The position numbers were made by a program, and so were the translations under genes. Positions 19,727 to 30,420 of a DNA stretch of 30,542 nt are shown here, in pieces. Origin of the DNA: Stereocaulon alpinum. Taxonomy: Eukaryota; Ascomycota; Lecanoromycetes; Lecanorales; Stereocaulaceae. The notes under the pieces were generated by a model. It did not search any database. It saw only the letters and a program-made list of their open reading frames with translations, and had not been told where the DNA came from. Numbering within the stretch: position 1 is the stretch's first letter; every line of letters starts with the position of its first letter. The stretch covers positions 1 to 30,542 of the forward strand of contig JAEUBA010000181.1 in NCBI GenBank assembly GCA_018257865.1, given 5' to 3'.

Positions 19727-21300
19727 ATGGCGACGATAACAAGTACGACGGGCGAGTAGGCCTACTAGACTAGACGAGCGATTATACTAGGTTACGAACC
19801 TAGTAAAATAATACGAGATAGGGGGGGAGGAGAGAAGGGAGGTATTAGTAGTAAAGGTAGATAAGGAATATATCCTAATATAATAATAAAGCGATAGTAA
19901 TAATAGTAGAAACCTACTAAAGATCTATAGGGCCCTTAAGGTAGGGAAAGAATTAAAGAAAGAATATAGTATATAAAGGCTATAGAGTAGGTACTACTAA
20001 AGTTTATAGAGAAGGTCTAAGGGATACTATAGGTAAATATAAATAAGACTGTATAAGGCTTCTTTTAGAATATAGTAGAAAGGATTATAGAGTATATATA
20101 GGAGAATACTATTAAAAGATATACTACGAAGGAGTACTATAGCTAATTAACGCGTAAAGACTACCTAACTAAAAGGGTAAATAATAGCTAGGCGGATATA
20201 GCCTATATAGCCTAAAGGGGCTAAAATACTATCTACTTAGCTATACCTAAGGTAGAAGATATTAAGAAAGCGAAGTAGGTAATAGTTAGGATTAATAATA
20301 CTAGCGAAAAGATATAAATAGCTATAATAACCCTTCCCTAACTAATATAAATATTTAGGGGAGTAGGAGGAGTAGCTAGGGAGATTATTATAGTAAGGAG
20401 GATTATAAGGGGGGATATTATTCTCTAAATAGCCTTAGTAAAGGCTAAGGAGGAGTTAGAGAAGGATAATAGGTAAGTAAGGAGACTTTATAGGTTAGCG
20501 AAAGTCCTTTAAAAGATAATAATAGTAGCGATCTATAGAGTAGAAAAGATAATAGATATAAAGGATTAATAGGGGATCTTTAAAACCTTAAGGAAAGATA
20601 ATAGAAAGCTCTACTTAAAGTTAAAGATAATAAAGGCTAAATAGCCTATATTTATATTAAAGCTAGATATACTTAAGAGGGAGAAGAGATTCTCTATACT
20701 AATAATTAAGGTCCTAAGCCTAGAGGCGGCGAACTAACTTATTATAGAGGGGATAATAGTAGAGAATAGCCTCCTCTTCTATAATTACTAAGAGAGAGAA
20801 GCTACCCCTAAGTAGTACTTTAACTACTATAGGTATAGATATATTATTAAGGCGTATAAATACCCTATCTACTATAAGATATACGCCTAAAACTATATAA
20901 CTAATAATTATATAGAAAAAGCTAGTAGTAAGCCTAAGTATATAGTATATAAAAGGGAGTACTTAGTATAGAGTAAAACCTACTTAATCTAGTAGAAAGA
21001 GAATATTAAGGCTAGGTAGAGAATTAAGTATAAGTTAAAATACTTTAAAGAGACCCTAAAGTAATACTTAGTAGGGCCTATATTAGCGATACTAGAAAGG
21101 ATTAGCTTAAAAGGGTAGTATAAAGTAATCTCTAAAGGGAAGAGGAAGGCCTTAGAGGATATAATAGATAAGCCTTAGAAAGGAACTAGGGAGGTAGTAA
21201 AGAGGGAATAACTAATAACCCTCTTTAAAGTAGAGTAAGGGTAATAGCCCCTATCTATAGAGAGGATTAGTCTAATAAATACCCTTAAGTAGACTTTAGA
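19727..21300 (+). pseudogene. LINE ORF1 (Gag-like, CCHC zinc knuckle) relic
   Basis: The frame starts at one of the rare surviving ATG codons (ATGGCGACG at 19727). Its first part reads MATITSTTGE followed by TAG codons that stand for Gln or Trp. The same frame reaches, at codons about 364-400 (20816-20930), a zinc-knuckle region in which the expected Cys and His codons read Tyr (YFNY-YRYRYIIKAY in place of the C-x2-C-x4-H-x4-C spacing), the direct result of TGC/TGT and CAC/CAT losing G or C. ORF1 products of this family are nucleic-acid-binding chaperones of the LINE ribonucleoprotein. The 3' limit is approximate. Confidence 0.75.
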
Positions 21301-22470
21301 AGTAGTAAAGACTACTAAAACTACCTAAATATAAGAGAATATCTAAGCGGCTCTTACCTAATAAGGGATATACCCTACCTAAAAATACTATAGTATAATA
21401 TATAGAGGAAGAAGGATATAGTAATAGTACTACTTCTTAAAAATAAAGATATAAAAGATATAGACGTATTAGCGATCTAAGAGCTAGTATATAACCTAAT
21501 AAATAGAACCTTATATAATATAAGTATAAGTAGATTCTACCTAGCCTATAGGGGAGACTTAGAGGCTAGGACGTATTTCTATATAAATAAGAGGATAGAT
21601 CCTAATAACTAGGGGGTAGAATACTAGGGAGGCGACTTATATTTATTATAAATCTAGGTTAAGAGGACCTAGAAGGATACTAAGGCTAGGATAAAGAATA
21701 CCGGAGGGCTACTAAGGGAAAGGGTATAGGTATATAATATCTATAACCCCTTACTAGTAAGCTATATATTAAAGGATAGCCTAATAACTATCCTAAAGCT
21801 AGAGGAGGCGCTGGGGAATAAGGGTAAGTATATAGTTATAGGAGACTTTAACCTATACTACCTATACTAGAATAACCTAAGATAAATAATATACTACGCT
21901 ATAGTAGACGGGCTGCTAGAGGTAGTAGGAGAGAGAGGTATAGTTCTAAGACTACCGGAGAAGGTAGTTATATAGCAGAATAGGGGCTTAGAGAGCGCTA
22001 TCGACCTTATATTCCTAACCGAAGGCGTATATAATACGATAGTAAAGTACGGGGTAAGGGATAACCTTAATATAGGATTAGACTATATACTAATTATAAT
22101 AGAGCTAGAATAGATATAGAGCGAACGCCTAGTACGCTAGAAGAGGGCCTAGAAAAGGATAGAGGCGAAGGTAACTAGGGAGGAAATCTAGAAATACGTA
22201 AGGATCCTAAATAAAGTTATAAGCTAGTACCTAGTAGACTCTAAAGATATAATCGACCGGTATATCGATAGGCTTATAGCTATATATAAGGGGTAGATAC
22301 GCTATAAGCCCTAATAGGGGCCTTTTAGGTATCGGACCTAATATCCTTAACTTTTACCTCTTCTAGGTAGCAGAGGGGTAGGGCTCTAGCCCGGAGTCTA
22401 TCTACTCCTTATAATTATATCGGGTCCGATACTCCGTTAGTTAATACCCGCCTTAGCGTGTAAGGTCGGG

Positions 22471-22481
22471 GGTTCGACTCC
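22471..22481 (+). other. tRNA-type B box within the TRIM-like element
   Basis: GGTTCGACTCC fits the RNA polymerase III B-box consensus GGTTCGANTCC at every position. About 38 bases upstream (22433-22443, TACTCCGTTAG) is a weak A-box-like sequence. The stretch 22422-22490 can be laid out roughly as a tRNA with anticodon-like and T arms, but stems are imperfect, so I call it tRNA-derived or tRNA-like rather than a tRNA gene. Confidence 0.5.
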
Positions 22482-22515
22482 TAGAGGGGTACTAAATATC
22501 GCGCTGTACCGCGCT

Positions 22516-22660
22516 GATTAGCCAGCTTAGAGGCACCCTAGTAAGGGCCTTAACTAGGTATAGTATTACGCTGTTACGCGCAGATTAGCCAGCTTAGAGG
22601 CACCCTAGTAAGGGCCTTAACTAGGTATAGTATAGCCAGCTTAGAGGCGCCCTACGGGGG
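22516..22660 (+). repeat. Tandem repeats in the TRIM-like interior
   Basis: Units beginning (GATT)AGCCAGCTTAGAGGC start at 22516 and 22583 (67-bp period) and, shortened, near 22634 (about 47 bp later). The first two units are nearly identical for more than 50 bp, including CACCCTAGTAAGGGCC. The units retain several CpA/TpG dinucleotides, unlike the surrounding LINE. Confidence 0.8.
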
Positions 22661-25600
22661 CTTTAACTAGGCCTTAGTAAGGCGCTCTACGGGGGCCTTG
22701 CGACCTAATAACTCTCGCTAAGCGGCGTTAATCTAGGGGAAGTTTAACTTATACTATTAGTAGTCCTCGGGGGCGAGTCCCTAAGGGGGGGAATAGTTAT
22801 AAGGGGTAGATACGCTATAAGCCCTAATAGGGGCCTTCTAGGTATTAGACCCGATATCCTTAACTTTTGCCTCTTCTAGGTGGCAGAGGGGTAGGGCTCT
22901 AGCCCGGAGTCTATCTACTCCTTATACTATACTATAAGAGGTAATAGAAGATACTATCCTATATAAGGAACCGTACGTAGGGGCTAAGCTATATTAGAAC
23001 GGGGTATATATAAGGGTAACTAAAGTATTGTAGGTAGCGCTTAAGGCCTACTGCTATAGTAGGAACGTAGAAACTAAGGAAGCCCTCTATTAGGCTAAAA
23101 GGGAAAAGGTTACTACCCTATAGAAGGCTAGGATAATAGCTTTTAGAAAGGGAGTCTATAAGGTATTACTAAGACTAGGAGGAGTATAATAACTTATTAA
23201 GTAGGGAAGGGAGAGGAGTATATACCCTAAAGAGCTACCGTAATTCCCAGCTATTAAAGACGGAAACGGGAATAAAGTAATAGACTTTAAGGGGAAGGTA
23301 GAGGCCTTAAAGAGGGTCCTCTTCCTACCCCTACCCTTAGTAGACCTAATAGATATAGAGGGGGCTGACTACCTAAAACCTATAGCGATAGATAGTAAGA
23401 TTACCTTAAAGGAGGTAAGGGATATAATTTAGTACTTAGTAGTAGATAAGGCCCTAAGGATCTTAGGGATCCTAAATAGGTTCCTAAGAGTAGTATATAT
23501 AGAGATAACAGAAATATTTAGAAGGATATTTTAAGTATACTTAGACTATAGATACTACCTAAAGAAGTTCTAGGAGGCGAATATAGTAATACTAAAGAAA
23601 CTAAAAAAGACTAATTATTTAGAGCCTAAAGTATACCGGCCTATTATATTATTAGATATACTTAGGAAAGTGTTAGAGATAGTAATAGCGAAATATCTTA
23701 GTAGAATAGCTAAAAGGAATTACCTACTCCTAGAATACTAGATAGGGGGTAGAAAGAGATACTTAGTAGAAACGGCCTTAGAGACTATTATAGATTTAGT
23801 CTATATAATATAGAACTAGGGTAAAGATAACGTAGCGAGCCTACTATTATTAGATATAGTAGGGGTATTTAATAATATATCCTATAAAAGGCTACTCTAT
23901 AACTTAAGGATAAAAGAAATTCCTAAGGGAATCGTTTAGTAGACTATAAGCTTCCTTAAAGATAGAGCGATATTAATTACTCTAAGAGGTAAAACTAGCT
24001 TAGTAAAGGTAATAGAGATAAGGATTCTATAAGGATTACCTATATTACTAATTCTATTTCTCTTCTTTAATATACTACTAATTAAAGTATACTTAAAAGT
24101 AAAAATCTTAGTATAAGTAGGAGGATTTATAGACGACGTATACCTACTAGTATATAGTAAATTAACGGAAATAAACTATAAATAGCTAGAATAAGCTTAT
24201 AAGCTCTATCTAATATAGGTAGAAATATACGGAGCGATATTTATACCCTAAAAGTATAAACTAGTATATCTATTATAAACGCCTAAGAGGTTTAATATAA
24301 AAGAGATAGTATAATTTAGTAGCGTAGAGGTTATACTAGAGGCGAGTATTAGGATCCTTAAGCTATATATTAATACTAAGCTCCGCTAGGGCCCCTATAT
24401 AGTATAGGTAAAGGTAAAAGTAGCTACTTAAGCCTAAGTAATTAAGTACCTAGCTAAATTAACCTAAGGAGCTACGTTTAAGAAATATAGGATAGTATAT
24501 AATATAATAGTAAGACCTATACTTATATTTACTATACTAATCTAGTATACCCCTATTAGAGAATTAGGAGTAGTAGGAAAGTATATTAAAACGCTAGCAA
24601 TAATATAGAATAACTATCTAAGGATAGTACTTAGAGTATATAAAGCGATACTAGTCTAAGTCTTAAAGGCGGAGGTAATTATCCCTCCTATCTAAACTTA
24701 GTTAGATACTTTAGTTATAAGATATTAAGTACTAAGGGGGATTTATAACCTAATAATTAAAGGTAACTATATAATCCGTTAGAGATTATAGGGAAAAAGA
24801 GGGAGGGCGCGCCTAATATACTTTACCCTATTACTAAAGAAGGAGGTATAGGCCCTTTAGGAGCTTAAAGCGAAGAATTAGGACTAAGTATTAATAATAA
24901 TAAGGTAGAAAGTATATTAGTATAACTTAGAAATAGATATTAAGGAGTACTAAGATATAGGTATCTTAGCTAAAAAAATAAGGAATTAGGCGATAATAAA
25001 GTAGACTAAGTAGTAGGAGGTATATAAAGAGGTTATCCCTAAATACTCTTATATACCCGCTTAAAAGGAGATATTATTTAGAGATAGGTATAACTACTAC
25101 CTAAAACTAAGGAAGGTAGAAAGCTTAATAGTAGTCTAACTCTAAAGTAGTAAGAATAGGTTTAACTACTTCTTATATAAAGTAAAAGTACTAAGGATTC
25201 GTAGCACTCGCTATAACTATAGTTAAAGGAATTAAGATATAAAGTATATTCTCCTATACTATCTAAAGCTTAGTAATACTCGAAGAGAACTTATTAAGGA
25301 GGTAGGGACTTATAATATTAGGACTATACTAATTAAAGTTAATAGTATAAGAGTAGTAATAAGATAGCTAGTCTAGTTAGGATTCCTAATATAGTACTAA
25401 TTTATTAAGGAATATCTTTCCTAGTCTAGACTCCTTATTAGAGTAGAACTAATAATAAAAACCCTAAAGATAAAGAAGTCTAAGTATAAGGTAAAGCTAA
25501 AGGTAGTAGAGCTACTAGAGTATTATAGGGCTTAGTAGGGTAAAGGAGACTATAATTATTAGTATTATAGAGCCTAGTAGTAAGGTTAGATAGGCGGAGT

Positions 25601-25782
25601 AGAGTAATAGGTAAGCTAATAAGCGAAAGTTTTTAGCTAGAAGGGGCGACCCTAAAAAGGTTTCTTTCGCGTCTAGAGGGCTTATAGCCCCCTAGATTTA
25701 CTAATTATATAAAAGAATACCCTTATTAGTATATATAGATACTAGAATAGGCGTATAAATCAATTAATTAATACTTATATAC

Positions 25783-26985
25783 TTAAATATTTTTAAGGAG
25801 TAGATTAAGTAAGTATAGAAGGTACTAGAAAAGCTTAAGAAAGCGGGTTTATACTTAAAGTTATTAAAATATAAGTTTTACTAGAAACGGGTTAAGTTTC
25901 TAAGGTTTATTATCTTAAACTAAGGACTTAAGATAGACTTAGAAAAGGTAAAAAGTATAATTAGGTAGCCTATATCTATAAATAAAAAAGAAGTATAATT
26001 ATTTCTTAGTTTTACGAATTTCTATTAGAAGCTTATCTATAGATATTTAAAAACTATTATACCTCTTACTAGCTTAACCTATAATAAAGTACTATTTATA
26101 TAGTTAAAGAAGATAGAGGTATCCTTTAAGACTTTATAAAAGTAGTATATTTCTAGTCTAATATTATATTAGTTTAACCTAAAGATACCTATTCGTCTCT
26201 ATACTAATACCTCTAATAGAGTAATTAGAGTAGTAATTAGCTAACTATCTACGAATAATAGCCCTAATATAGGAAAAATAGGGAAAATAGGTATTACTTA
26301 TTATTAGTACCCTATAATCTTCTATAGTAGGAAGTTACTAAATACTAAAACTAGATATTTAATATATAATAAGGAATTACTTACTATAGTAGACGTATTT
26401 TATATTTAGAAGGTCTATCTAAAAGGAACTAAGTACTAGGTTTAGATCTTAATAGATTATAAGAACTTAATATTCTTTCTATTAATTAAGGAGCTTAATA
26501 GACGTCTAGCTTAGTAGTATAAAAAGTTATTTATATTTAACTTTAGAATTAAATATATTAAAGATAGTAAGAATAATACTATAGATATACTTAGTAGGAG
26601 AGCTAACTATATATTAAATATCTAGTAGAGTTTTAGAACGATTTTAACGCGTTATAAAGATAGATTATTAAGACCTAATATAACTAGACTATATATAGTA
26701 GTAATAATAATTATTAAAAGTAAAGATTTAACTAAGAGAATACTAGAAAACTTATTAAAGAATAAAGTTATATCTAAGATCTATAAAGATATTAATAGCT
26801 ATAACTTATTTAGAAAAATAGATTTAAGACTATTAACCTTTTAAGAATAGATTTATATCCTTATAAGTACTTAAGGAGAGATTCTTAGGATTTACTATAA
26901 AGCTAAAAGCTTTAGTAGATATTAAGGAATTAAAAAGATACTTAAAAAGATATTTTATAACTTCTACTTCCTTAGAATATAAAAA
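25783..26985 (+). mobile_element. Ty3/gypsy chromovirus: RT C-terminus, RNase H, integrase zinc region (RIPed)
   Basis: This is the continuation of the gypsy frame after the LINE. It shows the RT thumb (LKLLKYKF, VKFLGFII, GLKIDLEKV), connection and RNase H (VSFKTL, IRLYTNTS, the recurrent hydrophobic/acidic segments to about 26610), then the integrase N-terminal region (RIYYKA..FSRY.GIKK and YIEDY) where the H-H-C-C zinc residues have partly become Tyr. It ends at the target duplication of the first antisense LINE tail. Confidence 0.82.
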
Positions 26986-27000
26986 TATATCGAGGATTAT

Positions 27001-27236
27001 TAATTGATTAATTGATTTATACGCCTATTCTAGTATCTATATATACTAATAAGGGTGTTCTCTTATATTATTAGGAAATCTAGGGGGTTAAAGGCCCTCT
27101 AGACGTAAAAGAAACCTTTCTAGAGTCGCCCCTTCTAGCTAAAAACTTTCGCTTATTAGCTTACTTATCGTTCTGCTCCGCCTATCCGACCTCGCCGCTA
27201 GGCTCTATAATACCGGTAGCGATGATCTCCGTTACC
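27001..27236 (-). mobile_element. 5'-truncated LINE copy (3' end only), minus strand
   Basis: 236 bp, reverse complement of the LINE 3' end, with the AATTAATC-type tail at its left (3') end. It is flanked by a 15-bp duplication (TATATCGAGGATTAT at 26986-27000 and 27237-27251) inside the gypsy integrase frame. It keeps more CpG and a few TpG than the older copies, so is perhaps younger or too short for strong RIP. Confidence 0.92.
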
Positions 27237-27251
27237 TATATCGAGGATTAT

Positions 27252-27418
27252 ATTAATAAGTATAATATATATATTAGAACGAAGTATATATAATATAAGC
27301 CTTATAGAGAGTTAAAATCGCTAGTATTCCTAAATAAACTATAGAAAAGTATTATATAAGATTTTATTATTAAACTCCTAAAGTCGAAAGAAAGACTAAT
27401 AGGTATATATTATAATAT
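27252..27418 (+). mobile_element. Ty3/gypsy chromovirus: integrase zinc-to-core linker (RIPed)
   Basis: This is a short piece of the gypsy frame between two antisense LINE insertions. It encodes the continuation of YIEDYINKYN, then RTKYIQYKP, ELKSL and KSERLIGIYYN when TAA/TAG are read through. This matches the stretch between the integrase zinc domain and the catalytic core. Confidence 0.8.
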
Positions 27419-28125
27419 TAATTAATTGATTGATTTATACGCCTATTCTAGTATCTATATATACTAATAAGGGTGTTCTTTTATATAATTAGTAAATCTA
27501 GGGGGCTATAAGCCCTCTAGACGCGAAAGAAACCTTTTTAGGGTCGCCCCTTCTAGCTAAAAACTTTCGCTTATTAGCTTACCTATTACTCTACTCCGTT
27601 TATCCGACCTCGCTGCTAGGCTCTATAATACTAGTAACTATAATCTCTTTTACCCTACTAGGCCCTATAATACTCCGGTAGCTCTACTACCTTTAGCTTT
27701 ACCTTATACTTAGGCTTCTTTATCTTTAGGGTTTTTATTATTAGTTCTATTCTAATAAGGAGTCTAGATTAAGAAAGCTATTCCCTAGTAAGTTAGTACT
27801 ATATTAAAAATCCTAACCGGACTAGCTATCTCGCTACTACCCTTATACTATTAACTTTAGCTAGTATAGTCCTAATATTATAAGTCCCTACCTCTTTAAT
27901 AAGTTCTCTTCGAGTGTCGCTGAGCTTTAGGTAGTATAGGAGAATATACTTTATATCCTAATTCCTCTAACTATAGCTATAGCGAGCGCTACGAATCCCT
28001 AGTACTTTCGCTTTATATAAGAAGTAGTTAAACCTATTCTTACTACTTCGGAGTTAGACTGCTATCGAGCTTTCTACCTTCCTTAGTTTTAGGTAGTAGT
28101 TATACCTATCTCTAAATAACGTCTC
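27419..28125 (-). mobile_element. 5'-truncated LINE copy (C-terminal ORF2 and 3' UTR), minus strand
   Basis: 707 bp, reverse complement of LINE positions equivalent to about 25030-25770, ending left in ATCAATTAATTA. It is flanked by a 15-bp duplication (TATATATTATAATAT at 27404-27418 and 28126-28140) in the gypsy integrase. It is truncated at the 5' end, as is usual for target-primed reverse transcription. Confidence 0.93.
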
Positions 28126-28140
28126 TATATATTATAATAT

Positions 28141-29160
28141 AATTTTAGTAATTAACGACTAATTAATTAAGATAGTATATTTTATACTATATAAGAAAGT
28201 ATTAGATATAGAGGATTTAGTATATATATTCTTATAAACGGTAGTAGCTAACTATAGGCTTCTAGAAGAGATTATCTTAAATTAAGATAAACTCTTTACC
28301 TCTAAGTTTTAGAGATTATTAATAGATATAATAGAAATTAAGTTAAAGATAAGTATAGTATTCTATCCGTAGACCGACGGTTAGACGGAAAGAACGAACT
28401 AGATATTAAAGTAGTATCTTTAATACTATATTAACTACTAATAAGATAATTAGGTATCTTACCTACTAGTTATATAGCTAGTATATAACGGATTAATATC
28501 TAACTTAATAGGTATAATACTATTCTAAGCTAATATAGAATCGAACCCTATATAATATTATTACTAAAGGGGATTAAACTAAAGGCTTAAAAGGCGACTA
28601 TTATAACTAAGGAAATAATAAGAATCTATTAAGAATTATAGAAAGACTTATAATTTCTAAGTAACCGCTTAGTAATATATTATAATCGAAAATATTCGTT
28701 AAGATCGAATATTTCTAAAGGGGATAGGGTATATCTTTTTTATAGAAATTTTAAAACTAATAGGCTTAGTAATAAGCTTAATTATATAAAGTTAAGACTA
28801 TTCTTAGTAAAGGAACGTAAAGAGGATATAAACTATATACTAAACCTACTATAACTAATAAGGAAGTACTTAGTATTCTATATATTATTACTTAAGAAAG
28901 TAGACCCTAAGATACTACTACGTACTATACTACTCCTCTTAAATTAAGATAACGAGGAGTATAATATTAAAGAAATTCTAGATTATTAAGAAATTAAAGG
29001 GAAAAAGAGGTATTTAATTAAGTAGTTAGACTATAATTATTTAGAGAATATATAGGAATTACCTTTAGTACTTAACTACCCTAAGAAACTAGTAGAGTTC
29101 TAAGTTTAAAACCCTAAAATTATAAGAATATCTTAAAGGTCTATAAAGAAGGGTCGGCTA
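28141..29160 (+). mobile_element. Ty3/gypsy chromovirus: integrase core and C-terminal chromodomain (RIPed)
   Basis: The frame continues with LVINDQLIK, TVVANYRLLEEII and the well-preserved FYPQTDGQTERTNQ (about 28361-28400), the DDE integrase region containing the conserved P-Q-T-D-G. Then follow QLVYNG and FQAN, and near 28945-29100 a chromodomain-like segment (EYNIKEILDY, then KGKKRYLIKQLDY and ENI.EL). Chromodomains on integrase mark chromoviruses and are thought to direct insertion to heterochromatin. The pol frame fades near 29160. Confidence 0.85.
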
Positions 29161-29664
29161 ATATATTAGGGGAGATAGTATTATTTACTACTTTCTTTAC
29201 CTCCTATACCTTCTTTAGTTCCTCTAGCCTCTCTAAATCCTTAATATCTAAAAGTCCTTTATCGAAGAGCCTCTACTTACGCTCTTTAAGGAAATAATAC
29301 TATATATATATATATTTTAATTTCTATTTCTTAGAAACTAAAAGTTCTATAGCTATATTTATAGCTACTTTTACTTTCTTCTCCTTCTTCTCTAATTTAG
29401 CTATCGCTTAGTCGATACTATTAAAATATACGATAGGTTTAGTAGGTTAGTAACTCCTACCTAAATAGATATACTAAGTATACTTAGAAGAAAGAGATAA
29501 AAGGCGGTACTCCTTTTAGGAATATATATACCTTAGATATAATATTATAGCTACTAGACTAACTTAGGAAATATAATCTATAAGTTATTAATAATAGTTA
29601 GATAGTATAGGGAAATATTAAGGAAGTAAGGTTTCTTTAGGACAAAGATTCCTTAATAAGGGGA
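29161..29664 (+). other. Gypsy sequence between chromodomain and 3' LTR
   Basis: RIPed sequence in which a + strand frame read through TAA/TAG is nearly continuous (with LEERDKRR near 29490-29515), so it may code for an additional C-terminal or accessory part of the gypsy element. It ends in a purine run AATAAGGGGA (29655-29664), suitable as polypurine tract for the LTR that follows. No domain is recognised. Confidence 0.4.
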
Positions 29665-30033
29665 TAGTATTATAGGTCTAAGCGTAATAAGGAATATACT
29701 AGGCTAGGTAGCCTAAGGACTACTATTATATAACTAGTCGTAGTACTTATAATAATTATAGGTTACGACTACTACGCCTATAGTAACTAGTCGTAGTAAT
29801 TATACTAATTATAGAGTATAATTAGGGTATCTTAAAAGAGTATAAGGCTCTCCCCTTAAATATATAAGAAAGGGTTTTCCTTTAGTAGAATATTTTCTTA
29901 TCTCCTTATATTTAACTTATATAATAGAGAAGAGTCTTAGCTAAAGATACTTTAATAACTATCTATCTCTATTACCTTCTTAGTACTTAATATACTATAT
30001 AATTTACCCGTAGGAGTTAAACCCCCCGTTATA
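29665..30033 (+). repeat. 3' LTR of the + strand Ty3/gypsy element
   Basis: It begins TAGTATTATAGG directly after the purine tract and ends CCGTTATA, compatible with TG...CA ends after RIP. It contains a TATA-like ATATATAAG (29859-29867). Its last about 170 bp are the inverted equivalent of 4332-4505. The left boundary is inferred from the purine tract, since the other LTR of this element was not found; a similar GGGGAGATAGTATTAT at 29171 is the alternative start. Confidence 0.65.
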
Positions 30034-30420
30034 TCTATATACTTTAGTCCTAAGACTAATTACTAAGGATTCCCCTTATAGAAATCCTCCCTCTATATAC
30101 TTTTAGTAAAAGGGGTAGTATAGTATTACTATATTAAGGGGGTACCGCTTAGGCGCTACGTTAATATATAACGTCTAATATATAATATACCCCTTTTAAC
30201 TAGTCCTTATAATTATCCCCCTATTTAGACTCTTAACCTTTAAGAGTTAAGATTCGTAAGTTAGTAGCTAGTAAGGTCCTTTTCTACTACTTTCTCGCTA
30301 AGTAGATAACCTTAGCCTATAGAGTATACCCTATATAATTCTTTACTTCTTAAATAATAGAAAAAGTAAAATAATTAATAGTATTTTATCTTTATAATTA
30401 TAATTATATATATTATAATA
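30034..30420. other. RIPed AT-rich sequence, nothing recognised
   Basis: CpA/TpG-poor sequence outside the LTR, ending in about 60 bases of low-complexity A/T (30360-30420). I see no gene or named element. Confidence 0.5.

Larger units (their letters stand above)
22285..22926 (+). mobile_element. TRIM-like miniature LTR retroelement (642 bp), noncoding
   Basis: Two direct repeats of 129 bp (22285-22413, 22798-22926) bound a 384-bp interior with no frame of note. The element is flanked by a 5-bp duplication, CTATA (22280-22284, 22927-22931), and interrupts LINE ORF2 at a site intact in copy A (near 931-945). Repeat ends are TATAAGG...CCTTATA, which would be TG...CA ends with short inverted repeats before RIP. 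A purine tract AAGGGGGGGAATAG (22783-22796) lies directly before the right repeat, where a plus-strand primer is expected. A TATCGGGTCCGATACTCC stretch (22419-22436) lies just inside the left repeat, where a primer-binding site should be; the tRNA match was not established. These features fit a TRIM (terminal-repeat retrotransposon in miniature), which needs enzymes from another element. The interior carries a B-box and tandem repeats, listed separately. Confidence 0.75.
21379..25615 (+). pseudogene. LINE ORF2 (endonuclease - reverse transcriptase) relic, split by TRIM-like insertion
   Basis: The frame opens with an APE-type endonuclease (LKIL.YNI, VLAI.E, then GGDLYLL), is interrupted at 22285-22931, and continues into a reverse transcriptase of LINE type (PIILLD, FIDDVYL at 24126-24143; both catalytic Asp codons survive here as GAC GAC). 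A C-terminal Cys/His-like segment follows near 25190-25290. The intact enzyme nicks target DNA and copies its own RNA there. Many TAG/TAA codons make it nonfunctional. Limits are approximate. Confidence 0.85.
19698..25770 (+). mobile_element. Full-length LINE (Tad1/I-like) copy B inserted in gypsy RT, RIP-mutated
   Basis: It is bounded by a 12-bp target duplication (ATACTTATATAC at 19686-19697 and 25771-25782). Without the 647 bp added by the nested TRIM-like element it is about 5.4 kb, in the size range of fungal Tad1-type LINEs. It has a short 5' leader, ORF1 starting at 19727, ORF2 from about 21379, a 3' UTR and an AATTAATT tail. It matches copy A (1-3782) almost without indels; differences are mainly C/T and A/G. 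It retains more CpG than copy A. Confidence 0.93.

Noticed and set aside
22420..22490. A genuine tRNA gene
   Set aside because: The B box is perfect but the T-stem and D-arm pair poorly and no clean acceptor stem forms.
22285..22926. Reading the 129-bp repeats as two independent MITEs because their ends are short inverted repeats
   Set aside because: The pair plus interior is bracketed by one 5-bp duplication at an otherwise intact LINE site, the right copy follows a purine tract, and LTR ends also form short inverted repeats.
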